From: Cyclobacteriaceae bacterium
Lineage (GTDB): Bacteria; Bacteroidota; Bacteroidia; Cytophagales; Cyclobacteriaceae
Length of the DNA stretch: 64,000 nt
Reading direction: 5' to 3'
Assembly (NCBI GenBank): GCA_026129485.1
Contig: JAHCHY010000019.1
Coordinates: 22,749 to 86,748 of the forward strand
Below, piece after piece: positions 35,632 through 44,912 of the stretch; the stretch's first letter is position 1; each line of letters begins with the position of its first letter. The notes beneath the pieces were generated by a model that saw nothing but the letters and a program-made list of their open reading frames with translations, was not told where the DNA came from and did not search any database. A program made the translations under genes and the position numbers.

Positions 35632-38600
35632 CTACTTGATCACCTGCAGCCAACCTTTGCAAACTGCTTCACCGGGAATCCGGATTTCGTAAAAGTACAT
35701 GCCGGCTTCTACATTACCTGCATCCCAATCGTCCTGGTAATTATTGCTCTCAAACACTTTTTTCCCCCACCGGTTTACAATAACCACACGGGCGGCAAAT
35801 CCTGATGCCGACAATTTATTGCCGCCATACTGGATCACAAACTGGTTATTCTCCGGGAACTCATCCGGTGTAATTACATTCGGCACTTTCAGCTCGTACA
35901 CCGGCACACTCATCACCTTTTCGTACACACAGGTTTCCTTTACGCCCACCAGCTTAACCGCATAGGTTCCATCCTGCTGAAAGGTGTGAAGGGCCTGTTC
36001 CCGGTCAGACGTGTTGCCATCACCAAAATCAAAAAACACCTGCTCATCCGCAGCCGGCAACAGGTTTTCAACCGCTATGGTGGGCCGGTTGAAGCAATCG
36101 TACATTTTGCTGAGGCTGAAATCAAGCTCAACACCGGGAATAACCCGCACATGCACGGTGTCTTTTTTAGAGCACCCGTTAAAGTCAAAAATGGAAACAA
36201 TATAATCTTCATCCTCAGCCGGGTTTACCACAGGCGATTGATCTGTTGTGGAAAATGTGCGGTTATAATTGATCCATTCGTACGCCACTCCCCCGGTAGC
36301 AGTCAACCGCGTACCGGCACCGAAGCACATATCCACATCGGGTCCTGCTTCGCCTGCTGCTTCTGTTACAACCACCTGGGTAAAGGTAGAATCCATACCC
36401 ACGCAGGTGCCGGCATCAATAGCCAGCAGCTTCACCCGATATGTACCCGGTTGATTATAGCGGTGCATAATAAACGAAGTATCCTGCCGCACTACCTGGC
36501 CTCCATCACCAAAGCTCCATTCGTAAATACGGCCGCCTGTGCTTAAATTCTGAAACACGATCGGGTCAGGAATACATACCCGGTTTAATCCCGGCATATC
36601 AAACGTAATGTTGTTGGTTTGAATGCGCGCTTTAAGCGATGACAAATCAAACTTGAACGCTGCGTTATTGCAATTCTGACTTTGGTTTAACTGGCTCCAG
36701 GCATTGGGTGTTGTGGGGAAATCATCAAACCCAGCGCCACAGCCTCCGCATACGGAGTGGTACACAATACCGCCTTTATCAAACCGGCTGGTGCCGCCAT
36801 CCACATGCACAGGAGATTGATTGCCTCCCAAAAAGGTTCCGTATAACATCTCGGAAGCATCATCAGTTAACACGATAAAATAAAAGTCAGAGCCGGCTGT
36901 TGTTTTCTGGTAAGCATCGGACGTAATGGGCATACCCGAGGTGCCGCTGTTCCAGAATCCGCGTGAAATGTTAATTGCACCGCCCCAGCCACTCATGTAG
37001 ATGTTGTTACAATCATTAACCAGGAAAGCGGTTGGTGAAATGTCAGGTATGCCTCTGCCTGCACCAAACACAGTTGAAAACAGCAATGTGGTAAGGTCTT
37101 TATCGAACTTCTGCAAAAACTGGCCGCTGTTCGGATTTGAAAATACTCCGGCTGTTACCGGGAATGCGCCTACTGTTTGTCCATATACATATACGTTCTC
37201 GTTGTTATCTAAGTCAATAAAATAAACCTGGTTGTATTGTGCCGTTCCCGTAAGGCCGGATACCATAATAGCAGAACCGTCTTTCATGATCTTGGCCATC
37301 CAGCCGTCCACACCACCGGCCAGTGTTGGCTGGTACACGCCTGCCGTGGTGGGGAAGTTCGGACTGGCAGTACCACCCGCTACCCATACATCGCCTTCTT
37401 CATTCAGCTTAATGGTATGCGAAGCATCTGCACCGGAGCCGCCCAAAAAGGCTGACCAGTAAATTTCCGTTAACGATGCATTCAGGTGCATGACGATTGC
37501 ATCGGTAAGTCCGCCCTGGTAGGCATTGCTAAAACTGTCTTTGCCGGTAAAATCTGCCGATTGCGTAACGGTACTGATATAGATGTTACCATTAGCATCC
37601 ACAATTATATCGCCACGCAATTCATCGCCATAGTTTCTAACCAACGGACTGTTTGCCGGGTTGAGGCCATCGTTGGCTGAGCCACCGAGGTACGTGCTGG
37701 CCAGCAGATCGCTGCCATCTGCGCTAAGCTTAGCTACAAAAATATCGGAGCCATTCTCATAAGGTATTACATTAAACAAGCTTATACCACCATTATAGGT
37801 ATCATCTATAACACCTGCCGTAACCGGAAAATTATCAGAGCTGGTGGTGCCCAATATCCAGAGGTTTTCATCTGCATCCATAATCAGACTGTGTGGCGAT
37901 TCGCCATGCGAGCCACCGAGGTAGGTAGCATACAACATTTGCGTACCCGCAGAATCGTATTTAATAACGGCCACATCATACGCGCCTCCTATCGAAGTTT
38001 GAAAAGCACCGGCTGTGGCAGGAAAAAAACCTCCGAGGTTATGGCTGGTTACACCTGCCGAATATAAATTACCATGCTCGCCCGGTGTGGCCGTGCTGCC
38101 CCAGTTATCGGCAGTAGAACCACTGTAGGTTGAAAAAATCAAAAGCGGGTCAATCGTTAAGGGGTAACAGGCATCATACCCTTGCGGGAAAGCAAAGCTT
38201 ACCTTGTTGTGTAGAAGCGCATACGCACACTCCACAAATACTTTTTTACCGTTAATCCACTGCCACGCCACCGGTTTCTTCTCGGTAAACTCAAATTGCG
38301 ATGCGCTTATTTTCAAATCACCATCGCTCAAATAAACACGATCGGTACCGGAATACTCAAAAGCAATTTGTAACGGATCGGCCCCGGCCGCCACATAGAA
38401 GTCATACTTTATATTTCTTCCGGCACTGTAAACTTTCAGGTCAATACCGTTATAAAATGCAGGATAATACACACCCTCAAAAGCGCCTGCACGCGAAGCC
38501 CACATGGATCGATCAGCACCGAGGAAATAATTATAATATTGAGATAATCTGCCGACAGGCTGAGGCTGCACATTTTTATTAGCTTCTTTAAACAGCACAT

Positions 38601-38880
38601 CTACCCGGTGGCCATTCAGCTTCAGGTTGATTTCCGCCTGTGCCGATTCGTTGTGCGATTCATGCCCCAGCTCATGCATGTGGTCTAAATGCTGCTGATC
38701 GATAAATGTATAGGAAAAGCCTGCCTGCTGAAGCTGCATGGTGCCGCCCGGAATGCGAGCCTTGTACTTCACCTCGTCCGGCCACTGGCATTTGTTCTCA
38801 ATGAACTCAACCTGTCGGGCAAAAACGGTGCTCCAACCGGAGAAGAGAAAAAAACATGCTACCACTATTCGGACACACAT
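35632..38880 (-). CDS. SBBP/PKD giant surface protein with type B T9SS tail
   Basis: A 1082-residue exported protein (signal peptide ending TVFARQ). The first 240 residues form the conserved N-terminal domain found before SBBP repeats (ENKCQWPDEVKYKA). Residues about 245-730 hold at least seven SBBP beta-propeller-like repeats built on YLGGS and FPVTAGVF motifs. Two PKD-type domains follow (YEWSFGDGG near 780, and VFFDFGDGN near 945). The last 85 residues, with VVIVNRWGKKVFES and an ending GWLQVIK, match the gliding-motility-associated type B T9SS sorting domain. It is predicted to be exposed on the surface, perhaps as an adhesin. It converges on the MBOAT gene with a 3-nt gap. Confidence 0.88.
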   Translation of the reverse strand: MCVRIVVACFFLFSGWSTVFARQVEFIENKCQWPDEVKYKARIPGGTMQLQQAGFSYTFIDQQHLDHMHELGHESHNESAQAEINLKLNGHRVDVLFKEANKNVQPQPVGRLSQYYNYFLGADRSMWASRAGAFEGVYYPAFYNGIDLKVYSAGRNIKYDFYVAAGADPLQIAFEYSGTDRVYLSDGDLKISASQFEFTEKKPVAWQWINGKKVFVECAYALLHNKVSFAFPQGYDACYPLTIDPLLIFSTYSGSTADNWGSTATPGEHGNLYSAGVTSHNLGGFFPATAGAFQTSIGGAYDVAVIKYDSAGTQMLYATYLGGSHGESPHSLIMDADENLWILGTTSSDNFPVTAGVIDDTYNGGISLFNVIPYENGSDIFVAKLSADGSDLLASTYLGGSANDGLNPANSPLVRNYGDELRGDIIVDANGNIYISTVTQSADFTGKDSFSNAYQGGLTDAIVMHLNASLTEIYWSAFLGGSGADASHTIKLNEEGDVWVAGGTASPNFPTTAGVYQPTLAGGVDGWMAKIMKDGSAIMVSGLTGTAQYNQVYFIDLDNNENVYVYGQTVGAFPVTAGVFSNPNSGQFLQKFDKDLTTLLFSTVFGAGRGIPDISPTAFLVNDCNNIYMSGWGGAINISRGFWNSGTSGMPITSDAYQKTTAGSDFYFIVLTDDASEMLYGTFLGGNQSPVHVDGGTSRFDKGGIVYHSVCGGCGAGFDDFPTTPNAWSQLNQSQNCNNAAFKFDLSSLKARIQTNNITFDMPGLNRVCIPDPIVFQNLSTGGRIYEWSFGDGGQVVRQDTSFIMHRYNQPGTYRVKLLAIDAGTCVGMDSTFTQVVVTEAAGEAGPDVDMCFGAGTRLTATGGVAYEWINYNRTFSTTDQSPVVNPAEDEDYIVSIFDFNGCSKKDTVHVRVIPGVELDFSLSKMYDCFNRPTIAVENLLPAADEQVFFDFGDGNTSDREQALHTFQQDGTYAVKLVGVKETCVYEKVMSVPVYELKVPNVITPDEFPENNQFVIQYGGNKLSASGFAARVVIVNRWGKKVFESNNYQDDWDAGNVEAGMYFYEIRIPGEAVCKGWLQVIK

Positions 38881-38889
38881 GCCCTAAAG

Positions 38890-41466
38890 TTAGCTTTCCT
38901 TGCGCAATACTTGCAAGGGTGGCGTGGAGATGACTTCGCGCGAGTTCCACCAGCCGATTAGCACGGTAAGCAGCACAACTCCTGCCGAAATGATCAATAA
39001 TTCAACGAAATCAACTGAAAACCTGACTTCAAAGAAAAACTTTGTGAGCAACCAGCCTGCACCCAATGAAAGGCCTAACCCGGTTATCGCAGAAAAAATC
39101 CCCAAATAACCATATTCAATAATGGTGATGCGGGTGATCTGCCCAGTGCGCGCACCAATAGTTCGCAGCAGCACATTTTCTTTCATGCGTGCAAACTTGC
39201 TGTTAAGCACAGCACCAGCCAATACAACCAGGCCTGTAATAATGCTGAACAATGCCAGGAAACGAACCACCAGGCCTACTTTATTAAATAGCTCGTCTAC
39301 CGTGCTCAATATCAAACGCAAATCAATGAGCGACACGTTTGAAAAATTGAAAACAAGCTCCTGCTGAAACAGGATTGCGTTCTGCTGATTTTCCACGCGG
39401 GTGGCTGCCACCCATATTTGAGGGGCATCATCCAATACGCCTTTTGGGAAAACAAAGATAAAGTTGGGCGGATCCTTCGGCCACTCTACTTTGCGAATAC
39501 CGCTAATGAATGCTTTTACCGGAACGCCCTGCACATCAAACACCAACGAATCGCCCACACCTATACGCAAGGTTTCGTGCATACCTTCTGAAATGGTTAC
39601 ATAAACAGAATCGCGCGCGCCTTTTTTAAAGGCATGCATTTCGCCTTTAACCAGCTCTTCTGAAAGGTGCAGGCTATCGCGATACGTTACCCGGTATTCG
39701 CGCGTAAGCGCCCAGTTGGGAATACGAACTGAATCGGCATCGGTTCGCTTAAACTGCTCAACCGGCTTGCCTTTTACTTCGCTAAGCCGACAGGTAATTA
39801 TCGGAACCACCTGGTTAACCGGTAAGTCATATTTTTCAATCAGCTTTACCACATCATCTTTTTGGTGCGATTGAATATCAAATAAAATTGTGTTCGATTG
39901 GTTGGCATTACCCCTAAACTCCACCTGGTTGAGCAAGCTGCTTTGAATAATATTAAGCGTGGCAATAATAAATGCGCCTAACCCGATCGTAACCAGCAGC
40001 ACCTGGGTTTGATTGTTGGGCCGGAATAAATTTGAAAGCGCATGGCGGAATACAAACGAGCTGTTTTGCGGAAAATACCTTCGCACAAGATACAGCACAC
40101 CCACTGCAACCAGTGCAAGTCCGCCAAGGGCCAGCACGAGCCCAACCGAAAATAAGCCTCCCGTTAAAAAACTGCTGGTTTGATACGCTGCTGCCAGCAA
40201 CGGGAACAGGAAGATCAATATGATGGCAGTTAACCGGGTTTTGGAAAAGATGCGCCCCGGCTGGAAGTCGGCACGCAGCACCGACAACGGGGGAACAAAC
40301 CTGACCGCAACCAAAGGCAGAATGGAAAACAATATAGAAACCACCGTACCCAGCAAAACACCTTCGGCTACCGCGCGCCACGAAATTCCAAACTGCAGCT
40401 CTACCGGCAGGTAATTACCGAATGCTACCGGCACCACCTGCTGGATAAGCACACCTAACGCAGCGCCCAATACGCTGCCGGTTATTCCCAACACAAAAAT
40501 CTGGATAAAATAAATGTTGAATGCCTGCCAACCCGATGACCCGATGCAACGCAGCACAGCTACTTCATCGCGTTTTTCCCGTGCATAAATGTGTACCGAG
40601 CTGGCCACACCGATGCAGCCTAAAATAAGTGCGATAAAGGCCAGCAGGGAAAAAAAGCGATACACCGAACCAAAGCCTTCACCCAATTCTTCCTTGCGCT
40701 CCTCCACATCATCAGCACCGTAGCCCAACTCATCGCGGTATGGCCTTATGGTTTCCATGGCCACTTTGGTATCCGCATCCGAAACGGTTTTTATAAACAG
40801 GCTATAATTTACCCGGCTTCCGTACTGAATCAGGCCTGTTGAATCAAGCGCATCTAACGAAATATAAACAGCCGGTGCAAGTGTTGCCGTGAGTGCACCG
40901 CCACCCGGAAATTTCTCTACCACTCCGGCCATTTTAAAGTGGATGTTTCCGATCTTAATGGAATCTTCTGAGCTTACATTATACTGTCGGGCCAGCGCTT
41001 CATCCAGCATGGCAAACCTCCCGGTCTTCATCAGCTCATAGGCATTGGCAGGCTGTGTAACCACGTTGCCGTAAAAGGGGAACTCACCCTGCAACGCAAC
41101 AAGCTTTATCAGGCGACTTTGCTTAGTGTTCATAAACATCACCATCGAAGCCATCTCGGCATCCTGTGCAAACTGGCGCTGTGCCGTATCTATCTTTTCC
41201 AAAAATGCAGAATCGAATGGCAGCCCGCTGTTCACCACCAGGTCGGCCCCAAGAAGCTCCTTTGCGTTGCGATCCAGCTCATGCTGCATGGAATAGTTAA
41301 GCGAGCTGATAGCCACTACTGCGGCAATACCGGTAATCAGGGAAGCCACAAACAAGAACAACCGGCCAAAGTTGTGCTTGCCATCGCGCCAGGCCATTTG
41401 CCATACCCACCGATCGCGGAAAATAGGTTTTGCCTTTCGCTTAATGCGGATGAAATACTCGATCAT
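38890..41466 (-). CDS. ybbP: FtsX-type ABC permease, YbbP-like
   Basis: An 858-residue integral membrane protein with two FtsX domains. One is near residues 265-395 (ALILGCIGVASSVHIYAREK) and one near 735-850 (LVVLAGAVLNSKFARMKEN). A periplasmic region follows the first helix, another lies near residues 510-700, and extra helices sit between the FtsX domains, giving about ten helices as in Escherichia coli YbbP. The start overlaps the stop of the ATPase gene by ATGA, so the two are translationally coupled. Transporters of this type extract hydrophobic molecules from the inner membrane or act as mechanotransmitters rather than classical exporters. Gene context (ybbA, tesA) supports the YbbP assignment over LolE or MacB. 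Confidence 0.85.
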   Translation of the reverse strand: MIEYFIRIKRKAKPIFRDRWVWQMAWRDGKHNFGRLFLFVASLITGIAAVVAISSLNYSMQHELDRNAKELLGADLVVNSGLPFDSAFLEKIDTAQRQFAQDAEMASMVMFMNTKQSRLIKLVALQGEFPFYGNVVTQPANAYELMKTGRFAMLDEALARQYNVSSEDSIKIGNIHFKMAGVVEKFPGGGALTATLAPAVYISLDALDSTGLIQYGSRVNYSLFIKTVSDADTKVAMETIRPYRDELGYGADDVEERKEELGEGFGSVYRFFSLLAFIALILGCIGVASSVHIYAREKRDEVAVLRCIGSSGWQAFNIYFIQIFVLGITGSVLGAALGVLIQQVVPVAFGNYLPVELQFGISWRAVAEGVLLGTVVSILFSILPLVAVRFVPPLSVLRADFQPGRIFSKTRLTAIILIFLFPLLAAAYQTSSFLTGGLFSVGLVLALGGLALVAVGVLYLVRRYFPQNSSFVFRHALSNLFRPNNQTQVLLVTIGLGAFIIATLNIIQSSLLNQVEFRGNANQSNTILFDIQSHQKDDVVKLIEKYDLPVNQVVPIITCRLSEVKGKPVEQFKRTDADSVRIPNWALTREYRVTYRDSLHLSEELVKGEMHAFKKGARDSVYVTISEGMHETLRIGVGDSLVFDVQGVPVKAFISGIRKVEWPKDPPNFIFVFPKGVLDDAPQIWVAATRVENQQNAILFQQELVFNFSNVSLIDLRLILSTVDELFNKVGLVVRFLALFSIITGLVVLAGAVLNSKFARMKENVLLRTIGARTGQITRITIIEYGYLGIFSAITGLGLSLGAGWLLTKFFFEVRFSVDFVELLIISAGVVLLTVLIGWWNSREVISTPPLQVLRKES

Positions 41467-42155
41467 ACCTCTGAAAGAATGCGTTCGTTCACCAGCTTGC
41501 CGCCTTTCATCTGCAGGATGCGTTGCGTTTGCTCGGCCAGCTCTAAGTTATGTGTAACCAGCACCAGCGTGGTTTTTTCCTGGCGGTTCATTTCAAATAA
41601 AAGTTCTGTTACCTGGCTGGCATTCTCATCGTCTAAGTTGCCGGTTGGTTCATCGGCAAACAGAATGCGCGGTGATGTGATGAAAGCCCTGGCCATTGCC
41701 ACGCGTTGCTGTTCACCACCGGAAAGCTGGGACGGGTAATGGCTGATCCGTTCGGCCAAACCTACCCGCGCCAGCAAGTCTTTAGCCTTGCCGGACACAT
41801 TGCGTTCGCCCCGCAGCTCAAGCGGCACCATTACATTCTCCAAAGCGGTTAAAGTGGGCAGCAACTGAAAATTCTGAAACACAAATCCGATGTATTGATT
41901 ACGCAGATAAGCGCGGTCATCTTCATTCATCGCGTTAAGCTTAAAGCCCATTAACGAAACCGTTCCGCTGCTGGCCACATCCAAACCGGCACATAAGCCC
42001 AACAAAGTTGTCTTCCCGCTTCCGGAAGGCCCGATGATTGACACGGTAGTTCCCTGGTGCACTTCAAACGATACATGATCCAGCACCACTAGGTCGCGTT
42101 CAGCTGATCTATAAACTTTTGTCAGGCTCTCGGCCTGTAAAACTGTTTCTGGCAT
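41463..42155 (-). CDS. ybbA: ABC transporter ATP-binding protein, YbbA/LolD-like
   Basis: A 230-residue ATPase of the LolD/MacB class. Walker A is IGPSGSGKTT near residue 41, the signature is LSGGEQQRVAMARAF near 147, and Walker B is ILFADEPTGNLDDENA near 165. It pairs with the 858-residue FtsX-type permease downstream (4-nt overlap) and is divergent from a TesA-type esterase, the same gene order as ybbP-ybbA/tesA in Escherichia coli. LolD itself is an alternative, but no LolC/E-sized permease is present here. Confidence 0.88.
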   Translation of the reverse strand: MPETVLQAESLTKVYRSAERDLVVLDHVSFEVHQGTTVSIIGPSGSGKTTLLGLCAGLDVASSGTVSLMGFKLNAMNEDDRAYLRNQYIGFVFQNFQLLPTLTALENVMVPLELRGERNVSGKAKDLLARVGLAERISHYPSQLSGGEQQRVAMARAFITSPRILFADEPTGNLDDENASQVTELLFEMNRQEKTTLVLVTHNLELAEQTQRILQMKGGKLVNERILSEV

Positions 42156-42237
42156 GATAATTAAAGATAACCGATCAGGTTTTAAATCGTTATTTCAGTA
42201 AAATTGTTTCAGCGAATTTCAACAATACACAATTATT

Positions 42238-42849
42238 ATGGTAGTCGGTAAATATTCACTTCTTATTGTTTTGTTAACGGTAGTTTTTAACCCACCGGCT
42301 CCCAAAACCATACTATTTTTTGGCGACAGCCTGACGGCCGGTTACGGGCTTTCGCCCGAAGAGGCTTTCCCGGCCCTGATTGAGAAAGAATTAAACAAGG
42401 CAGAGAAAAAAGTAAAGGTGGTGAATGCGGGGCTGAGCGGTGAAACCTCGGCCGGGGGCCTGAGCCGTATCGACTGGATCCTGCGCCAGCCCATCGACAT
42501 TTTTGTGCTGGAGCTTGGCGCCAACGATGGCTTGCGCGGACTGCCCATCGACCAGACCCGGAAAAACCTGCAAAGCATTATTGATAAAGTAAAGGCCAAA
42601 TATCCTCAATGCCAGATCGTATTGGCGGGTATGATGGTGCCGCCCAACATGGGCAAGCAATACACCGATGAGTTCAGGGACATTTATCCCAACCTCGCAA
42701 AAAAGAATAATGCCACACTGATTCACTTCCTGTTAGATGGCGTGGCCGGAAATGCGAAATTAAACCAGGCCGATGGCATTCACCCGAATACGGAAGGGCA
42801 TAAGATTATTGCGAATAACCTGAAGAGTGTGTTTGAGAAGCTGATTTAG
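42238..42849 (+). CDS. tesA: TesA-like SGNH esterase/thioesterase
   Basis: A 203-residue protein with an N-terminal hydrophobic segment acting as signal or anchor. All four SGNH blocks are clear: block I FFGDSLTAGYG (Ser near residue 29), block II Gly in NAGLSGETSAGG, block III LGANDGLRG, and block V DGIHPNTEGH with Asp and His. This is the arylesterase/acyl-CoA thioesterase I/lysophospholipase L1 family. It is divergent from ybbA across an 82-nt AT-rich gap. Conservation of this arrangement in distant phyla suggests that the esterase and the ABC transporter act together, for instance in releasing and removing hydrophobic acyl compounds. Confidence 0.88.
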   Translation: MVVGKYSLLIVLLTVVFNPPAPKTILFFGDSLTAGYGLSPEEAFPALIEKELNKAEKKVKVVNAGLSGETSAGGLSRIDWILRQPIDIFVLELGANDGLRGLPIDQTRKNLQSIIDKVKAKYPQCQIVLAGMMVPPNMGKQYTDEFRDIYPNLAKKNNATLIHFLLDGVAGNAKLNQADGIHPNTEGHKIIANNLKSVFEKLI

Positions 42850-42895
42850 GTTTGCTGCTGATTACACGAATGCAACGTAACCAGTGATTAAGTAG

Positions 42896-43531
42896 CTAAT
42901 CTTTAAGACCTTTATACATCGCCTCTACCCATAGCGCATACATTTTGCCTGACGGATGCAGGCCATCACTTGCTACCAGCGCTGCATCATCAAGTCCTTT
43001 GCGGGAAATATCCGTTATGTTAAAATATGTAACTCCATATTTCCCGGCAACCCGCTTATTGATGGTATTATATTCATCCAGCTCGCGCGAAATCTTTTCC
43101 TGCTTTTCTTTACCAAAAGGTGTGTAGCCGTAATCGGGAATGGAAACCACAAAAACATTTTTCTTTTCACCCTTAGCCAGCATTATTGAAGCCAGAAGCA
43201 GCTCTTCAAACTCTTTCTCATAAACGGCAATCGGCTTACCCTGATATTGATTGTTCACCCCGATCAATAACGAAACCAGATCATACTCCGGCTTTAGCTT
43301 TGCCGCCTCAATGGCTTGCTTTAATTCATCCGTACGCCAGCCGGTAGTGGCAATGATTTTCGGTGGGGGAATTTTTAACCTATCTGCTAACTGGTGCGGC
43401 CAGCGTTCGGCTTCCGAAACGCTTTCGCCAATGGTGTAAGAATCTCCTAAGGCAAGATACTTTTTAGCTTCTTGCGCTATACTATTTGTATGAATCATGT
43501 AAATCAATATTATCAGGAACCGTGTTTTCAA
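42896..43531 (-). CDS. SGNH/GDSL hydrolase, exported
   Basis: A 211-residue protein. Starting at TTG 43531 gives a plausible signal peptide (MKTRFLIILIYMIHTNSIAQ); the first ATG, at 43498, would shorten this to nine residues before the mature protein, so the TTG is preferred with moderate confidence. SGNH blocks are visible: YLALGDSYTIGE, LLIGVNNQYQG (Asn of block III) and SDGLHPSGKMYALW (Asp and His). It probably hydrolyses a carboxylester. It converges on tesA but is not closely similar to it. Function in vivo is unknown. Confidence 0.8.
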   Translation of the reverse strand: MKTRFLIILIYMIHTNSIAQEAKKYLALGDSYTIGESVSEAERWPHQLADRLKIPPPKIIATTGWRTDELKQAIEAAKLKPEYDLVSLLIGVNNQYQGKPIAVYEKEFEELLLASIMLAKGEKKNVFVVSIPDYGYTPFGKEKQEKISRELDEYNTINKRVAGKYGVTYFNITDISRKGLDDAALVASDGLHPSGKMYALWVEAMYKGLKD

Positions 43532-43587
43532 ATATTTTAACCTGTTTTGTTTCGGTAATACAAGTCCTCTCTTAATTCATAACTGGA

Positions 43588-43700
43588 GTTACGCAAAAAC
43601 ACAACCTCGAATGTCAGACAGAGCTTGTCGAAGTCTTTTTTGGTTCTGAATTAAATAGTTTTCGACTGGCTCAAACTGACACTTAGTGTTTTTGCGTAAC
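43588..43700. repeat. Hairpin-forming non-coding element A (MITE/REP-like)
   Basis: A perfect 15-bp inverted repeat (GTTACGCAAAAACAC, 43588-43602, and its complement at 43686-43700) encloses about 83 bases with further internal pairing (TGTCAG at 43612-43617 with CTGACA at 43676-43681). Read on the minus strand, it contains GTCAGTTT and TTCGACAAGC followed by CTGTCTG, both also present in the element at 58870-59009. It lies between divergent genes and codes for nothing visible. Confidence 0.7.
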
Positions 43701-43747
43701 ATCAATTCATAAAATTAAGCTTATATTTTGGATTGAAATTATCCTGC

Positions 43748-44794
43748 ATGAAGATCGCTTGCTTTTTACCGACATTGTTTCTCATCGTTATAAGTCATTA
43801 CGGGTATAGCCAGACCGTAAAGCTTTATCCGTTGCCGCAAGAGGTTAAGTCATCCTTTCGGGCGCTATCCGTTGTTGACGATCACACAGCCTGGGTAGCC
43901 GGATCAGGCGGTTGGGTTGGCGCTACTTCCGATGGAGGTATAAGCTGGCATTTTCAGCAGGTGCCTGAATTCGGCAAAGCAGATTTCCGGTCGCTATATG
44001 CCTTCTCATCGCGCAAAGCCATTATCGTGAATGCAGGCTCTCCTGCTTCCGTGCTGCTTACGCAGGATGGTGGCGCGACCTGGAAAACCGTTTACACTAA
44101 TACCGATGCAAACGTGTTCGCAGATGGTATCGATTTCTGGAATGAGCAGGAAGGTGTTATTTACGGAGATCCGATGGACAGGCATTTGTTCCTGCTCAGG
44201 ACAACTGATGGCGGGCTTAACTGGAAAGAAATCCGGGGGCCTGAGCTGAATACGGGTGAAGCCTCATTCGCGGCCAGCGGCACAGGCATTCGCTGCAAAA
44301 GAAAATCGGAATTGATCATCAGCACCGGGGGAAAAACTTCACGCTTGTTTGTTTCTATTGATAAAGGAGATAGCTGGAAACAGCTTCATCCCCCGGCAAC
44401 ACAGGAAAAAGAAAGTGCCGGAATTTTTTCGGTTGACCGCACCGGCAAAACATTTATTGTAGTGGGCGGAGATTTTACTAACGAAACCGGTATCACCAAC
44501 AATGCATTTATAAGCGCTGACAATGGAAAAACATGGATCGCTCCGCGCGTGGCGCCACGCGGATACCGCGAGTGCGTGGAGTTTATCACTAAAAATAAAG
44601 TCATTACCACCGGGCCATCAGGCACCGAAGTTTCTTTAAACAGGGGATTGGACTGGCATCCGATAGCGGATGAAAAAGGATTTCATGTAGTGCGAAAAGC
44701 CTGGAAGGGGAACTTAGTGGTGATAGCCGGAAAAGAAAAGCTGGGAATAGTAGCTGCAAAAATTGATGCCGGTATCGTGAGGAGGCTTCATTAA
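43748..44794 (+). CDS. Exported BNR/Ycf48-like beta-propeller protein
   Basis: A 348-residue protein started at the ATG at 43748 (a TTG at 43733 precedes it). A signal peptide ends HYGYSQ. The body repeats a motif with Asp-x-Gly-x-x-Trp (SDGGISWHF, QDGGATWKTV, TDGGLNWKEI, DKGDSWKQL, DNGKTWIAP), as in BNR/Asp-box and Ycf48-like propellers; about six blades are expected. Such proteins are usually described as oxidoreductase or photosystem assembly-like by distant similarity, which has little meaning in this organism. A catalytic role is not supported. It is a single gene. Confidence 0.8.
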   Translation: MKIACFLPTLFLIVISHYGYSQTVKLYPLPQEVKSSFRALSVVDDHTAWVAGSGGWVGATSDGGISWHFQQVPEFGKADFRSLYAFSSRKAIIVNAGSPASVLLTQDGGATWKTVYTNTDANVFADGIDFWNEQEGVIYGDPMDRHLFLLRTTDGGLNWKEIRGPELNTGEASFAASGTGIRCKRKSELIISTGGKTSRLFVSIDKGDSWKQLHPPATQEKESAGIFSVDRTGKTFIVVGGDFTNETGITNNAFISADNGKTWIAPRVAPRGYRECVEFITKNKVITTGPSGTEVSLNRGLDWHPIADEKGFHVVRKAWKGNLVVIAGKEKLGIVAAKIDAGIVRRLH

Positions 44795-44912
44795 GGCTTC
44801 ATCATCGCGCTTGCAATCGCGATCCAGATAAATATTCATCTTGCAACCCTATTGCACGGGGTTAGCCCTTATTTTTGAAACGCAGGAATATTTTTTTTGC
44901 ATAGTATAAAGT

